From Sinomicrobium soli (GTDB taxonomy: Bacteria; Bacteroidota; Bacteroidia; Flavobacteriales; Flavobacteriaceae), in contig NZ_QLNV01000020.1 of assembly GCF_003285545.1 (NCBI RefSeq), positions 1-64,000 of the forward strand: DNA of 64,000 nucleotides. Reading direction: 5' to 3'. Each line of letters begins with the position of its first letter. Position 1 is the first letter of the stretch. Below, piece by piece: positions 6,874 through 14,484 of this stretch. A model generated the notes under the pieces. The model searched no databases. It was not told the origin of the DNA and saw only the letters and a list, made by a program, of their open reading frames with translations. A program made the position numbers and the translations under genes.

Positions 6874-7638
6874 TTAATTCCAAATCCCATTCATTTCGGT
6901 CAGTATGATGGGTTTTCCGTCGGTGACAACGATTGTATGTTCGTGTTGCGCCATAAAACCACCTTTGTTTCCCACCATGGTCCAACCATCATTTAACTCT
7001 GTTGCATAGGTTGAAGTTGTGGTGATAAAGGTTTCAATGGCAACGACTGCATTTTTTCTAAACCGTCTTTGGTCAAATCGGTTTTTGTAGTTCATTATTT
7101 CATCGGGTTGTTCGTGTAAACTCCTTCCAATACCGTGTCCGGCCAAATTTTTAATAACCTTGAAACCTCTTTTTTTGGCTTCGGTTTCCATGATGTGTCC
7201 GACTTCTGAAACCTTAACCCCTCCTTTGATATTACGGATGGCTTTTTGCAGGATTTCTTTGGAGGCATCCACTAATTTTTGATGTTGGTTGATGTCTTCT
7301 CCAAGCACAAATGAGCTTCCGTTGTCCGACCAAAAGCCGTCAAGTTCGGCAGAAACGTCAATGTTCACCAAATCGCCCTCTTTTAGTATTTTTTTCTCGG
7401 ACGGAATGCCGTGACAAAACTCATTGTTCACACTGATACAAGTCCAACCCGGAAAACCGTACGTCAGATACGGTGCGGATTTTGCCCCGAAGTCCGAAAG
7501 TATTTTTGCGCCGAAGTCGTCTAATTCTTTGGTTGTCATACCGGGTTTTGCATAATTGCGCATTTCTTTCAAGGTGTAAGCAACCGCTTCGCTTACTTTT
7601 TGCATCCCGATTAATTCTTCGTGTTTGGTTATGGACAT
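6874..7638 (-). CDS. map: Methionine aminopeptidase, type I
   Basis: A 254-residue pita-bread-fold enzyme that removes N-terminal Met from new proteins. All five metal ligands are visible: two Asp in NIDVSAELDGFWSDNG, His in GHGIG, Glu in VAIETF and Glu in AQHEHT. The start is the ATG of MSITKHEEL; the longer frame begins at 7671, inside the -7 box, so it cannot be the start. It is unusual to find this housekeeping enzyme as mobile-element cargo under a TetR-type operator; it is probably a second copy beside a chromosomal map, which would make it a candidate resistance duplicate or a variant of altered specificity. The gene is monocistronic and reads away from tetR's 3' end in the same direction. 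Confidence 0.9.
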   Translation of the reverse strand: MSITKHEELIGMQKVSEAVAYTLKEMRNYAKPGMTTKELDDFGAKILSDFGAKSAPYLTYGFPGWTCISVNNEFCHGIPSEKKILKEGDLVNIDVSAELDGFWSDNGSSFVLGEDINQHQKLVDASKEILQKAIRNIKGGVKVSEVGHIMETEAKKRGFKVIKNLAGHGIGRSLHEQPDEIMNYKNRFDQRRFRKNAVVAIETFITTTSTYATELNDGWTMVGNKGGFMAQHEHTIVVTDGKPIILTEMNGIWN

Positions 7639-7668
7639 CTTTCTTTCAATTATTTTCTTAGTAATGAG

Positions 7669-7696
7669 CAAAATTACTAAAAATACTATGTAGTAT
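7669..7696 (-). promoter_or_regulatory. Promoter with TetR-type operator for the aminopeptidase gene
   Basis: The minus strand has a -7 box TAATTTTG (7669-7676), with the near-palindrome ATACTATGTAGTAT at 7683-7696, perfect except for its two central bases. As at the DUF6010 operon, the operator starts a few bases upstream of the -7 box. The ATG at 7636-7638 lies about 30 bases downstream. Confidence 0.6.
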
Positions 7697-7714
7697 GTTG
7701 TTGGTTGGTGGAAA

Positions 7715-8305
7715 TTATTTCAAACTATCTAAATAGATTTTAAGTTGCTTTAAATAAGAAACGTACACTTTTTTACTATTCTCTAATTTTCCCAAATTCC
7801 GAATGCCCCAATAGCCCGACATGACGAAGATGGTTACCTGTTTCGCATTTACGTCCTTGCGGATGGTGCCGTTTTTCTTGCCTCTTTCAATGGTGGTGGT
7901 TATTGCCTTTGTCCATTCCTGGGTTAATTCATTCAAAGCCTTATTAAATTCCGAATTCCACGGGGTCATTTCTTGCGTAAAATTGGATGCCGGGCAACCG
8001 TATTCCACCTTCAAAAATTCATTTTTCATCAATAGATTATCCATTAGGTTGTAAATGGCTTCCAGTGGATTTTCTTCGGTTTGAAGCGGCTCAATAAAAC
8101 TATTTGTAAGTGTGGGTTTTAGAATTTCGTTTATGATGGCGAGCCCCATTTCGTCTTTGGTTTTGAAATGGTAGTAAAAGGCTCCTTTCGTTACTTTTGT
8201 CGTGGCGATAATATCGTCAATGCTTGTCGTTTGGTACCCCTTAACGTAGATCAGCTCAAACGCTTTCTGTAAAATCATCAACCGTGTTGCTTCCGCCTTT
8301 TTCAT
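7715..8305 (-). CDS. TetR/AcrR-family transcriptional repressor
   Basis: A 196-residue TetR-family protein. The N-terminal helix-turn-helix covers residues about 8-52 (ILQKAFELIYVKGYQTTS, then TTKVTKGAFYYHFKTKDEM). The ligand domain follows, with an EYGCPASNFTQEM segment like those of AcuR/NemR-type repressors, in which a Cys (about residue 103) can sense electrophiles; this last point is an inference from the family. Near-palindromes in the promoters of this gene, the aminopeptidase and the DUF6010 operon share the TACTA/TAGTA half-site, so it likely autoregulates and controls those units. The gene lies upstream of the aminopeptidase on the same strand, 76 bases away. Confidence 0.85.
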   Translation of the reverse strand: MKKAEATRLMILQKAFELIYVKGYQTTSIDDIIATTKVTKGAFYYHFKTKDEMGLAIINEILKPTLTNSFIEPLQTEENPLEAIYNLMDNLLMKNEFLKVEYGCPASNFTQEMTPWNSEFNKALNELTQEWTKAITTTIERGKKNGTIRKDVNAKQVTIFVMSGYWGIRNLGKLENSKKVYVSYLKQLKIYLDSLK

Positions 8306-8344
8306 CTGTTATCTTCTATTTATTTATGGTCAGATGGAATTGTT

Positions 8345-8372
8345 CAAATTTCATAAAAATACCATTTAGTAC
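8345..8372 (-). promoter_or_regulatory. Putative tetR promoter and operator
   Basis: The minus strand has GAAATTTG (8345-8352), a one-off match to TAnnTTTG, and the imperfect palindrome ATACCATTTAGTAC at 8359-8372 directly upstream. The layout copies the two other operator-promoters, suggesting autoregulation. A TTTG lies near 8377-8380 as a possible -33 box. Confidence 0.5.
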
Positions 8373-8560
8373 TTTACAAAGAAACGAAAAAACTTCGGAT
8401 AGTTGTCCGTAATCAGAAAGCAGCTTGCGACAAGAAATGTACAAGCGCTCGATTTAGGGTTAGCAAGTGTTATCGTTAGAAAATTAGGTTTACTCTTCAA
8501 AAGGGAGTAATGGTTACGACTATGGACAAATTTATGATTGTTCGATAGATGAATAGTAAA

Positions 8561-9862
8561 TCAATTCGCTCTGAGATGACGGCTGTTACGTTTCTTCTTT
8601 TTCTTCATACGGTTGGCAAATTCCTGTTCCTCGTAGTCTTCGCCCTGTGCCTCCGGTAGTAGCCCACCCAATCCGTCTATCAACAAATCATCGGTCTGCT
8701 GTTCTTTATTTAGGAAGTTAAAAAGTGCATGGGCTTCCTCTTTCTCTACGGTGTTGCCTGTGGTCGATGACTGATTTTGTGCGGTTGCTTTTTCAGTTTC
8801 TTGGCGTTGCCCGACCGCCTGCCCGTTCCACCAATCATTAAAGACATTAGCCGATAGGTTTTTGCCCAAAGCTGAACCGTTCCAAACGGTACGGCTTTCG
8901 TGGTCGATAAAAGTCATACCGTAGATACGCCCCTCATCGTTGCGCCGTACCACAGCATTGATGCCCTGCTCCAACAGTTGCTTTTTAAAATCGGCTTCAT
9001 TAGTGGCGGTGTGCATCGCTACTTCAATGGTGCTTTTGAGTACGGCTCTTACAGGGTCGGCTTTCATTTTCTCCTTAGCCTTTGTGAATTGGTTTTGCAG
9101 TTCGTCCAGTCCTGCCTGCCTGCCGAAAAGGGATGCCTTAAAAGGATTGCTCACTTTTTCTCCCTGTTCGTTCAGCGCAAAATAGACAATACCATTTTTA
9201 GGCTGTCCGTGCAATTCCCCTTTGACTTCCTCGGCGGTGATATTGAAAAGTGAAAGCAAGGCATTGTATGCTCCGAGGCTTGCGTACCCGTAATACTTCG
9301 GCAGGTGTCGCACCACCGATGCGATTTGGCTCTTAATATCTCCGGCTCTGTAATCCACCGGACGGAATACCTGCTCGTTTCCGGTACGCTGTTTTTCCGT
9401 TGCAGGTATAAGATTGTACGTTTGTTCCAAATCCCGACAGATTGCCATCGAACGTGGGTGGTCGTAACTGTCCGGTAGCTTCTTTCCGTCCAAACCCACA
9501 CAGACCGTTACGATGTGGATATGGGTGCGTTCAATATCGGTATGCTTAAAAACGATATAAGGTTGGTTGCCGTAGCCCATACGTTCCATATATTCCTGTG
9601 CCATTTCCACGAATTGCCCATCGCTGACCCTATCCGCAGGATCGGGGTTCAGCGATATGTGGCGCACTGGCTTTTCCGTTCTGATATTTGCGGACAGATA
9701 CGGTTTGAAACACTGTTGCAGGTAAATAGTCGAATAGGTATTATCCAACGTTTCGGGCATTCTGTTCAATAATAAAACCTGCGCGTTTTCACTGTCAATT
9801 TTCTTTTGGTTATAGGAGATAGCACCGTATAAATTCTCACCCTTTCCAATCTTTGCTATCAT
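8561..9862 (-). CDS. mobB: Relaxase/mobilization nuclease MobB
   Basis: A 433-residue relaxase of the Bacteroides mobilization type. The N-terminal domain starts MIAKIGKGENLYGAISYNQKK and contains the metal-binding histidine motif in KHTDIERTHIHIVTV (residues about 125-140), as in MOBP-class relaxases that nick oriT and lead the strand into the recipient; the catalytic Tyr is probably among those in the N-terminal segment. The C-terminal 100 residues are low-complexity and end in a basic run (KKKKKRNSRHLR). The ATG at 9860-9862 is one base past the mobA stop, so the two are coupled. No mobC/TraG-type coupling-protein gene follows, unlike in many self-transmissible elements. Confidence 0.9.
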   Translation of the reverse strand: MIAKIGKGENLYGAISYNQKKIDSENAQVLLLNRMPETLDNTYSTIYLQQCFKPYLSANIRTEKPVRHISLNPDPADRVSDGQFVEMAQEYMERMGYGNQPYIVFKHTDIERTHIHIVTVCVGLDGKKLPDSYDHPRSMAICRDLEQTYNLIPATEKQRTGNEQVFRPVDYRAGDIKSQIASVVRHLPKYYGYASLGAYNALLSLFNITAEEVKGELHGQPKNGIVYFALNEQGEKVSNPFKASLFGRQAGLDELQNQFTKAKEKMKADPVRAVLKSTIEVAMHTATNEADFKKQLLEQGINAVVRRNDEGRIYGMTFIDHESRTVWNGSALGKNLSANVFNDWWNGQAVGQRQETEKATAQNQSSTTGNTVEKEEAHALFNFLNKEQQTDDLLIDGLGGLLPEAQGEDYEEQEFANRMKKKKKRNSRHLRAN

Positions 9863-9863
9863 C

Positions 9864-10313
9864 TTATCTATGTTTTTGCAGGTGTTCTTTTTCAAATTCC
9901 TGTGTTAGCTCAATCACTTTCCGGCACAAGTCCGCCATTTCTGCTGTCTGCTTTTCCAGTTTAAAGAGGTAAGCCGATGCCTTTTTCTCCGAGAAATTGC
10001 GGTAAAGTATCTTCACGATTTGGTTGTAATTCACGCCGACCGCTCTGAACTGGCTGTAAAAATTGGTCAGCCTCGTATGAAAATCGACTGCATCCATATC
10101 AATCTTTACGGTCTTGACTGGCTTCTGAAAGATACAGGCTGTAATAAAATGTGCCATTACTTTCATTCCCGATTGCTCGAACAACGTAAGGAACTGTGCG
10201 TTTTCCATGTCGTTGAGACTAATCGAATAACGGTGGATGGCAGGGTCTTTCTTAGGCTTGCGACCAACTTTGTTTGTTCGATTTCTTCTGTTGTCTTCCA
10301 TATCTAAATCCAT
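9864..10313 (-). CDS. mobA: Mobilization accessory protein MobA
   Basis: A 149-residue relaxosome accessory protein of the Bacteroidota MobA/MobC type. It has a basic N-terminus (NRRNRTNKVGRKPKKDPA), a ribbon-helix-helix-like segment (RYSISLNDMENAQFLTLFEQSG), and the family's VNYNQIVKILYRNF motif around residue 95, followed by a predicted coiled coil. Such proteins bind oriT and help the relaxase. It begins the mobA-mobB operon; the hairpin-rich non-coding stretch directly upstream (10330-10500) is where oriT would be expected. Confidence 0.85.
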   Translation of the reverse strand: MDLDMEDNRRNRTNKVGRKPKKDPAIHRYSISLNDMENAQFLTLFEQSGMKVMAHFITACIFQKPVKTVKIDMDAVDFHTRLTNFYSQFRAVGVNYNQIVKILYRNFSEKKASAYLFKLEKQTAEMADLCRKVIELTQEFEKEHLQKHR

Positions 10314-10619
10314 TATAAAATAAACCCCGACTTCGGAGGGCGTTTTCCGGCTCCATGCAATGGCAAGTTGTTTTTAGCTGCGGAAAGCATTTCGAGCAGC
10401 TAAAAACATAACTTGCTCTGTTCGGGTGAACAGAAAATCCGTCCGCCTGTTGGCGGATGCGGATTGGGTAAAGCGGAAAAAAACGGCTTTGTGCCGTTCC
10501 GCCCATAACGTCCATACTCCAATGATTTTTCCATTCACCCCTTGCATTTAAGCCCTTACAAAGTAAGGGTAGCTTTTTCAAAGCATTGACCTATCCGCCA
10601 CGACCAAACATTGCCAAAA
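10314..10619. other. Hairpin-rich intergenic region, candidate oriT
   Basis: Four inverted repeats follow each other within 140 bases upstream of mobA. First, CAAGTT plus GTTTTTAGCTGC (10364-10381) pairs with 10396-10415 (12-base stem, then a 2-base bulge and 6 more pairs). Second, TCTGTTC pairs with GAACAGA (10417-10434). Third, TCCGCC pairs with GGCGGA (10442-10457). Fourth, AACGGC pairs with GCCGTT (10482-10498). No T-tract follows them, so they are not simple terminators. Relaxosome origins usually lie next to mob genes and contain such repeats, so this is the best oriT candidate in the window. No nick site can be assigned. Confidence 0.45.
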
Positions 10620-11004
10620 AATGCCGTGGATTACCGCTTTAAATCAATGGAGCGGAATAACCTGCTTCTTTGCGCTATCAGTCACGCAAGCCTGTTTGCA
10701 GGCATCCGCTCCCGATGGCAGTTGTGAAAGACGGAGCGCAGGAATGCCGGAACACATGACGGCGTTCCGCTCGGCAGGCAGGAATACCGGACGGCATGAA
10801 AACTATCCGGTAGCCATTCCAACAGGCAGGACGACAGGCAAGCCATCGGTCTTGCCCGTGTGAAAGCCGGAATGACGGCACGGCTGATTGAACGAACGAT
10901 GGCAAGCCCGACAGACGGGATTGTATCAAGACTGCCGGACAGTGTGCCGTTAACCAGTATCTAAGAGGAAAACTTTAACCCAATGAACAAGGAAAATTGT
11001 TGTG
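10620..11004. repeat. GC-rich non-coding stretch with repeated words
   Basis: Unlike the AT-rich cargo, this stretch is GC-rich and contains recurring short words: GGAATGCCGGA (10741-10751), GGAATACCGGA (10781-10791) and CCGGAATGACGGCA (10868-10881), plus many GGCA and CGGCA units in both directions. Open frames crossing it on both strands resemble no protein. It lies between the mob genes and the recombinase gene, and may belong to oriT, to the recombination module, or to an untranslated regulatory RNA. Nothing more specific can be supported. Confidence 0.4.
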
Positions 11005-12597
11005 ATGAGAAAGGCAGATTTATACATACGTGTATCGACAGATGAGCAAGCGGACAAGGGATATTCGCAACGTGACCAAGAAGACCGATTAAGAAGATAT
11101 TGTGAGATAAAAGGCATTCCGGTAAGGGATGTTTACATAGAAGACCATTCGGCAAAATCTTTCAAACGCCCAGAGTGGCAGAAGTATTTATCCAACCTAC
11201 GTAAATCAAAGAATAACAAATCGGGGTCAATAATATTATTTACTAAATGGGATAGGTTCAGTAGGAACGCAGGGGATGCCTATCAAATGATTAACCAGTT
11301 ACGGTCGCACGGTGTTGAGCCTGTGGCAATAGAACAGCCCTTAGACCTTACCATTCCCGAAAATAAAATCATGCTTGCATTCTATCTTGCATCGCCGGAA
11401 GTTGAAAACGACAGGCGTGCATTAAATGTTTTTCACGGAATGCGCAGGGCGAAAAAAGAAGGGCGGTATATGGGAACTGCTCCATTGGGGTATGCGAACA
11501 AGATAACAGAAGGCAAAAAGAAATACATTACACCCCACGAGTTTGAAGCACCCCTTTTGAAATGGGCGTTTGAACAAATCGTTTCCAATAATTTCAATAC
11601 AGAACAGATTTGGAAAATGGTGCGGGAGAAAGCCGAAGGAAAAGGTCGGTTTAGCAAAAATAATTTTTGGGTAGCTGTCCGAAACCCGTTGTACTGTGGT
11701 AAAATATTCATTCCTCCCTATAAAGAGGAAAAGGGATATTTTGTCAAAGGGCAGCATGAGCCAATAATCAGCGAAAAGACGTTTGCCGATGTACAGGATA
11801 TTCTCGATGGGAGAAAGAGGATTGTAAAGCCTAAAATCGTGGCTATGGACAATTTACCGCTAAGAGGCTTTCTCAAATGTCCTAAATGCGAGCGTATGCT
11901 GACTGGAAGTGCTTCAAAGGGAAAGATGGGAAACTACTATTATTACTATCATTGTAGTTCCCCCTGCGGAACACGGTTCAAAGCAGACACGGCTAACGAG
12001 GCTTTCTTAAAACAACTGCGGTATATGTCGCCAAAAGAGGGTATGGTTGATGTTTTTATTGAAGCCTTTATAAAAGACTTTAATAACAAAACCAAAGCCC
12101 AAAACACCGAACGCACAAATATCATAGGTGAGATTGATGCGTTGAATAAACGCTATCAAAATGCACTATTAAAGAATGCCGATGGGGAAATGGCAGACGA
12201 TGATTTCCAAGAAGTAAAGAAATTGACCAAAGGGAAGATTGAGGTTTTGGAAAGAAGATTAAACGACTTGGCAGTAGTCGGAACGGAGATTAAAGACTTA
12301 GTAGCATCTACCTTAAAAAAGGTCGCAAACATTGATAGACGCTATGAAAACGACGATATTGAGGAAAGAAGACTTATTGTGAGTTCGATGTTCCCCGATT
12401 TTTTGGAATTTGACGGAACACAACATCGAACTCCGAGGCTAAATTCTGCGATTGCTCTTATCTATCAAAATAACAGTAAGTTACAAGGTAAAAAAAATGG
12501 GACAAGTCTTTCTTTTTTAGACTTGTCCCAAGAGGTGACCTGGCTGGGGCTCGAACCCAGGACCCTCTCCTTAAAAGGGAGATGCTCTACCAGCTGA
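11005..12597 (+). CDS. Large serine recombinase (integrase of the element)
   Basis: A 530-residue site-specific recombinase. The resolvase catalytic domain (residues about 1-140) starts KADLYIRVSTDEQ with the nucleophile Ser, followed by the conserved Arg region LFTKWDRFSRN. The recombinase domain follows (about 155-260; GTAPLGYANK, RNPLYCGKI). A zinc ribbon (CPKCERMLTG, then CSSPCGTRF) and a coiled-coil stretch (about 360-440) complete the fold. It would integrate and excise the element. The start is the ATG at 11005; a GTG lies just before it. The last 35 or so codons (from about 12490) run through the terminator and antisense through the tRNA-Lys gene, so the native 3' end is not present in this junction. 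Confidence 0.9.
   Translation: MRKADLYIRVSTDEQADKGYSQRDQEDRLRRYCEIKGIPVRDVYIEDHSAKSFKRPEWQKYLSNLRKSKNNKSGSIILFTKWDRFSRNAGDAYQMINQLRSHGVEPVAIEQPLDLTIPENKIMLAFYLASPEVENDRRALNVFHGMRRAKKEGRYMGTAPLGYANKITEGKKKYITPHEFEAPLLKWAFEQIVSNNFNTEQIWKMVREKAEGKGRFSKNNFWVAVRNPLYCGKIFIPPYKEEKGYFVKGQHEPIISEKTFADVQDILDGRKRIVKPKIVAMDNLPLRGFLKCPKCERMLTGSASKGKMGNYYYYYHCSSPCGTRFKADTANEAFLKQLRYMSPKEGMVDVFIEAFIKDFNNKTKAQNTERTNIIGEIDALNKRYQNALLKNADGEMADDDFQEVKKLTKGKIEVLERRLNDLAVVGTEIKDLVASTLKKVANIDRRYENDDIEERRLIVSSMFPDFLEFDGTQHRTPRLNSAIALIYQNNSKLQGKKNGTSLSFLDLSQEVTWLGLEPRTLSLKGRCSTS
12490..12529 (-). terminator. Terminator of tRNA-Lys, inside the recombinase frame
   Basis: On the minus strand GGGACAAGTCT pairs perfectly with AGACTTGTCCC (stem arms 12519-12529 and 12499-12509, nine-base loop), followed by ATTTTTTTT (down to 12490). 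It lies seven bases after the 3' end of the tRNA. There is no T-tract on the plus strand side, so it serves the tRNA, not the recombinase. Confidence 0.8.
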
Positions 12598-12608
12598 GCT
12601 ACCAGGTC
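12536..12608 (-). tRNA. tRNA-Lys (anticodon TTT), copy 1
   Basis: A 73-base cloverleaf on the minus strand: acceptor GACCTGG pairing with CCAGGTC, D arm with AGCTGGTAGAGC, anticodon loop CTTTTAA (anticodon TTT), T arm CTGGG-TTCGAGC-CCCAG and discriminator A. CCA is not encoded. It is the last tRNA before the integrated element, and the recombinase reading frame reads antisense through most of it, consistent with the attachment site lying at or just past its 3' end. Confidence 0.95.
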
Positions 12609-12702
12609 GTCAGATTAAATTATAACTACAAAAAGAACACTTTTAAAAATTTCCGGAGTAGCTGTCTTTTTACAAATAGCACCCGGGTTTGTTATCACGG
12701 TG

Positions 12703-12775
12703 TGACCTGGCTGGGGCTCGAACCCAGGACCCTCTCCTTAAAAGGGAGATGCTCTACCAACTGAGCTACCAGGTC
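12703..12775 (-). tRNA. tRNA-Lys (anticodon TTT), copy 2
   Basis: A second 73-base tRNA-Lys in tandem, 94 bases upstream (in transcription) of copy 1 and identical to it except for one D-loop base (AGTTGG here, AGCTGG in copy 1). The promoter at 12847-12877 precedes it, so the two are probably transcribed together and end at the terminator at 12490-12529. Confidence 0.95.
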
Positions 12776-12846
12776 TGAAACAAAACGGTTAAACATTAAA
12801 ATACCTTCTTTTTATGAAGGTAAACCTCCTTTTCGGTAGGCGGGTG

Positions 12847-12877
12847 CAAATATAAGGGCAATTATTTATTTTTCAAG
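12847..12877 (-). promoter_or_regulatory. Promoter of the tRNA-Lys pair
   Basis: The minus strand reads TTG (12874-12876), about 19 bases, then TATATTTG (12847-12854), a full match to the Bacteroidota -7 consensus. It faces the two tRNA genes, about 70 bases upstream of copy 2. A small hairpin, TACCTTC paired with GAAGGTA (12802-12822), lies in between. Confidence 0.6.
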
Positions 12878-12950
12878 CCGATTTTGATATAAATTTGTCT
12901 TTTTTTTGGGAGACCAATATAATGCATTGTTTTTAAATAAATTAAATTTT

Positions 12951-13466
12951 ATGGTGGTCGTATTGATAGGATATATGGGAAGCGGGAAAAGTGCCGTGGG
13001 CAGGGAACTGGCCCGGAAGATGTCTTTGAAGTTTGTTGATCTGGACGATTTTATCGAGGAGAAGGAGCAGAAATCAATCTCCGGGATATTCAGTGAGAAG
13101 GGAGAAATATATTTCCGGAAGACCGAAAGCCGTTATATGGAAATGCTGCTTTCGGATACGGAAGATGCCGTGGTGGCATTGGGGGGAGGAACACCCTGTT
13201 ATGGCCGTAATATGGACGTTCTGCTGGAACGGGCCGATCAGGTTTTTTACCTGAAAGCCTCCGTGGGAGAACTCGTGGCGAGGCTGGGAAAGGAAAAACA
13301 GCACCGTCCGCTGATCCGGCATCTCTCCGATGAAGCACTGGAAGATTTTATCAGGAAACACCTCTTTGAACGCAATGCCTACTATCTCAGGGCACCTCAT
13401 GTCATTGAAGTAGACGGACGGACGATTGCGGAAATAACCGGTGATATCATATTGCACATCGCCTGA
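12951..13466 (+). CDS. aroK: Shikimate kinase
   Basis: A 171-residue P-loop kinase that phosphorylates shikimate at O3 in aromatic amino-acid biosynthesis. Walker A GYMGSGKS is at residues 7-14, the substrate-binding Asp pair in FVDLDDFIE at 30-33, the shikimate-binding Arg in YFRKTES, ALGGGTP near 80 and the adenine-side Arg in HRPLI. The ATG of MVVVLIGYMGSGKS is chosen; the extension to 12906 has no family likeness. It is convergent with the phosphoribosyltransferase gene, 11 bases away. This is the first protein gene of the normal chromosome after the element. Confidence 0.95.
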   Translation: MVVVLIGYMGSGKSAVGRELARKMSLKFVDLDDFIEEKEQKSISGIFSEKGEIYFRKTESRYMEMLLSDTEDAVVALGGGTPCYGRNMDVLLERADQVFYLKASVGELVARLGKEKQHRPLIRHLSDEALEDFIRKHLFERNAYYLRAPHVIEVDGRTIAEITGDIILHIA

Positions 13467-13477
13467 TACCGCCTGTA

Positions 13478-13981
13478 TTACCGCAGGTAAACGGCATTTC
13501 CGTTATCGGAAAACTCGACGCTTACATGCTCCTGCAGGGAAGTGGACAGCGAAATCCCCTTGAAATCGGCCTTGACCGGGTAGCGTTTGTGATTGCGGTC
13601 TACCAGTACGGTGGTCTTCAGTTTTTTCAGGGGCACGTTCAGAAAGTGCCTGATCCCGTAGATCAGGGTAGACCCCGAATTGAGCACGTCGTCTACAAGC
13701 ACGACGGCTTTATGGCGGTAGGCATCTTCGGAGAGCGAGGTGCTGACGGGGTTGGTCGGGGTGTTTTTGTCGATACGTACTTCACACAGGGTTACGGGGA
13801 TATCGGAGATCTCCGAGAATACCCCTGCAATTTTTTCAGCAAAAGTGAGTCCGCCCGAAACGATCCCGGCAATGACAATTTCCTCTTCATCGACAAAAGT
13901 TTCGTATATCTGGTATGCGATCCTTCGTATCTTGTGCCCTATCTCTTCGTGCCCCAGTATTTTGTTCTCAATGGTGGTCAT
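13478..13981 (-). CDS. Phosphoribosyltransferase family protein (PyrR-like)
   Basis: A 167-residue type I PRTase. The PRPP-binding motif VVLVDDVLNSGSTL is at residues about 93-106, preceded by the AGIVSGGLTFAEKI pyrophosphate loop near 38 and the flexible-loop segment KNTPTNPVSTSL. Its length and order match PyrR/Hpt-like proteins; whether it uses uracil, a purine base or acts as a regulator cannot be decided. It is followed on the same strand by the S4 gene upstream at 14404-14030, 48 bases away, so these two may be co-transcribed. Confidence 0.85.
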   Translation of the reverse strand: MTTIENKILGHEEIGHKIRRIAYQIYETFVDEEEIVIAGIVSGGLTFAEKIAGVFSEISDIPVTLCEVRIDKNTPTNPVSTSLSEDAYRHKAVVLVDDVLNSGSTLIYGIRHFLNVPLKKLKTTVLVDRNHKRYPVKADFKGISLSTSLQEHVSVEFSDNGNAVYLR

Positions 13982-14029
13982 AGCTGTTATTTGATAATCC
14001 GTTACAAATGTACCGATTAAAACGGAATA

Positions 14030-14404
14030 TCAGTCGGGGTCCTCATCGAGAAAGCCGTCAATATCCCGCCGGTCCTTTTTGGTGGGTCTGCCGGTTCCCT
14101 TTTTCCGGTAATGGTCTTTGGCGTATTTGAGCAGTTCCGTATTTTCAAAAGCCTCTTTCGGGGTGGTGTCTGTGCGGTATATGTCCGTCAGTTTTGCACC
14201 GACCCTGTTTTGCGGGATATCGAGTACGGTGAGCTCGTAGTTGACCTGGTTCTTGCGCAGTTTAATCCTGTCGCCCGGGTATACCTCCCGCGAAGGTTTT
14301 ACCTTCTGGCCGTTAATTTCTATATGTCCCTTTTTACAGGCTTCGGTAGCGATGTTACGGGTTTTGTAATAGCGCACACACCACAAATACTTGTCGATAC
14401 GCAT
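14030..14404 (-). CDS. S4-domain RNA-binding protein (Hsp15/RqcP-like)
   Basis: A 124-residue protein with an N-terminal S4 domain (residues 1-60; MRIDKYLWCVRYYKTRN, then GHIEINGQKVKPSREVYPGD) and a basic C-terminal tail (HYRKKGTGRPTKKDRR). It matches the Hsp15/HslR group, which binds large ribosomal subunits carrying stalled nascent chains. It is the first gene of a leftward pair with the phosphoribosyltransferase. Confidence 0.9.
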   Translation of the reverse strand: MRIDKYLWCVRYYKTRNIATEACKKGHIEINGQKVKPSREVYPGDRIKLRKNQVNYELTVLDIPQNRVGAKLTDIYRTDTTPKEAFENTELLKYAKDHYRKKGTGRPTKKDRRDIDGFLDEDPD

Positions 14405-14484
14405 GGGATAAGGAAAATCTGTATTAATTTATAAAACAAATGTACAGAAAATTGTATCTTGCGCATTCAATTTTTTGGACAATG

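Noticed and set aside
6853-7671. Earlier start for the methionine aminopeptidase at 7671
   Set aside because: That ATG falls within the -7 promoter box, so it would not be in the transcript.
10621-10929. Open frames on both strands in the GC-rich stretch
   Set aside because: Arg/Cys/Pro-rich translations with no resemblance to any protein, as expected of GC-rich repeats.
12582-12764. A 60-codon open frame ending like the recombinase tail
   Set aside because: The similarity comes only from the second tRNA-Lys gene read antisense.
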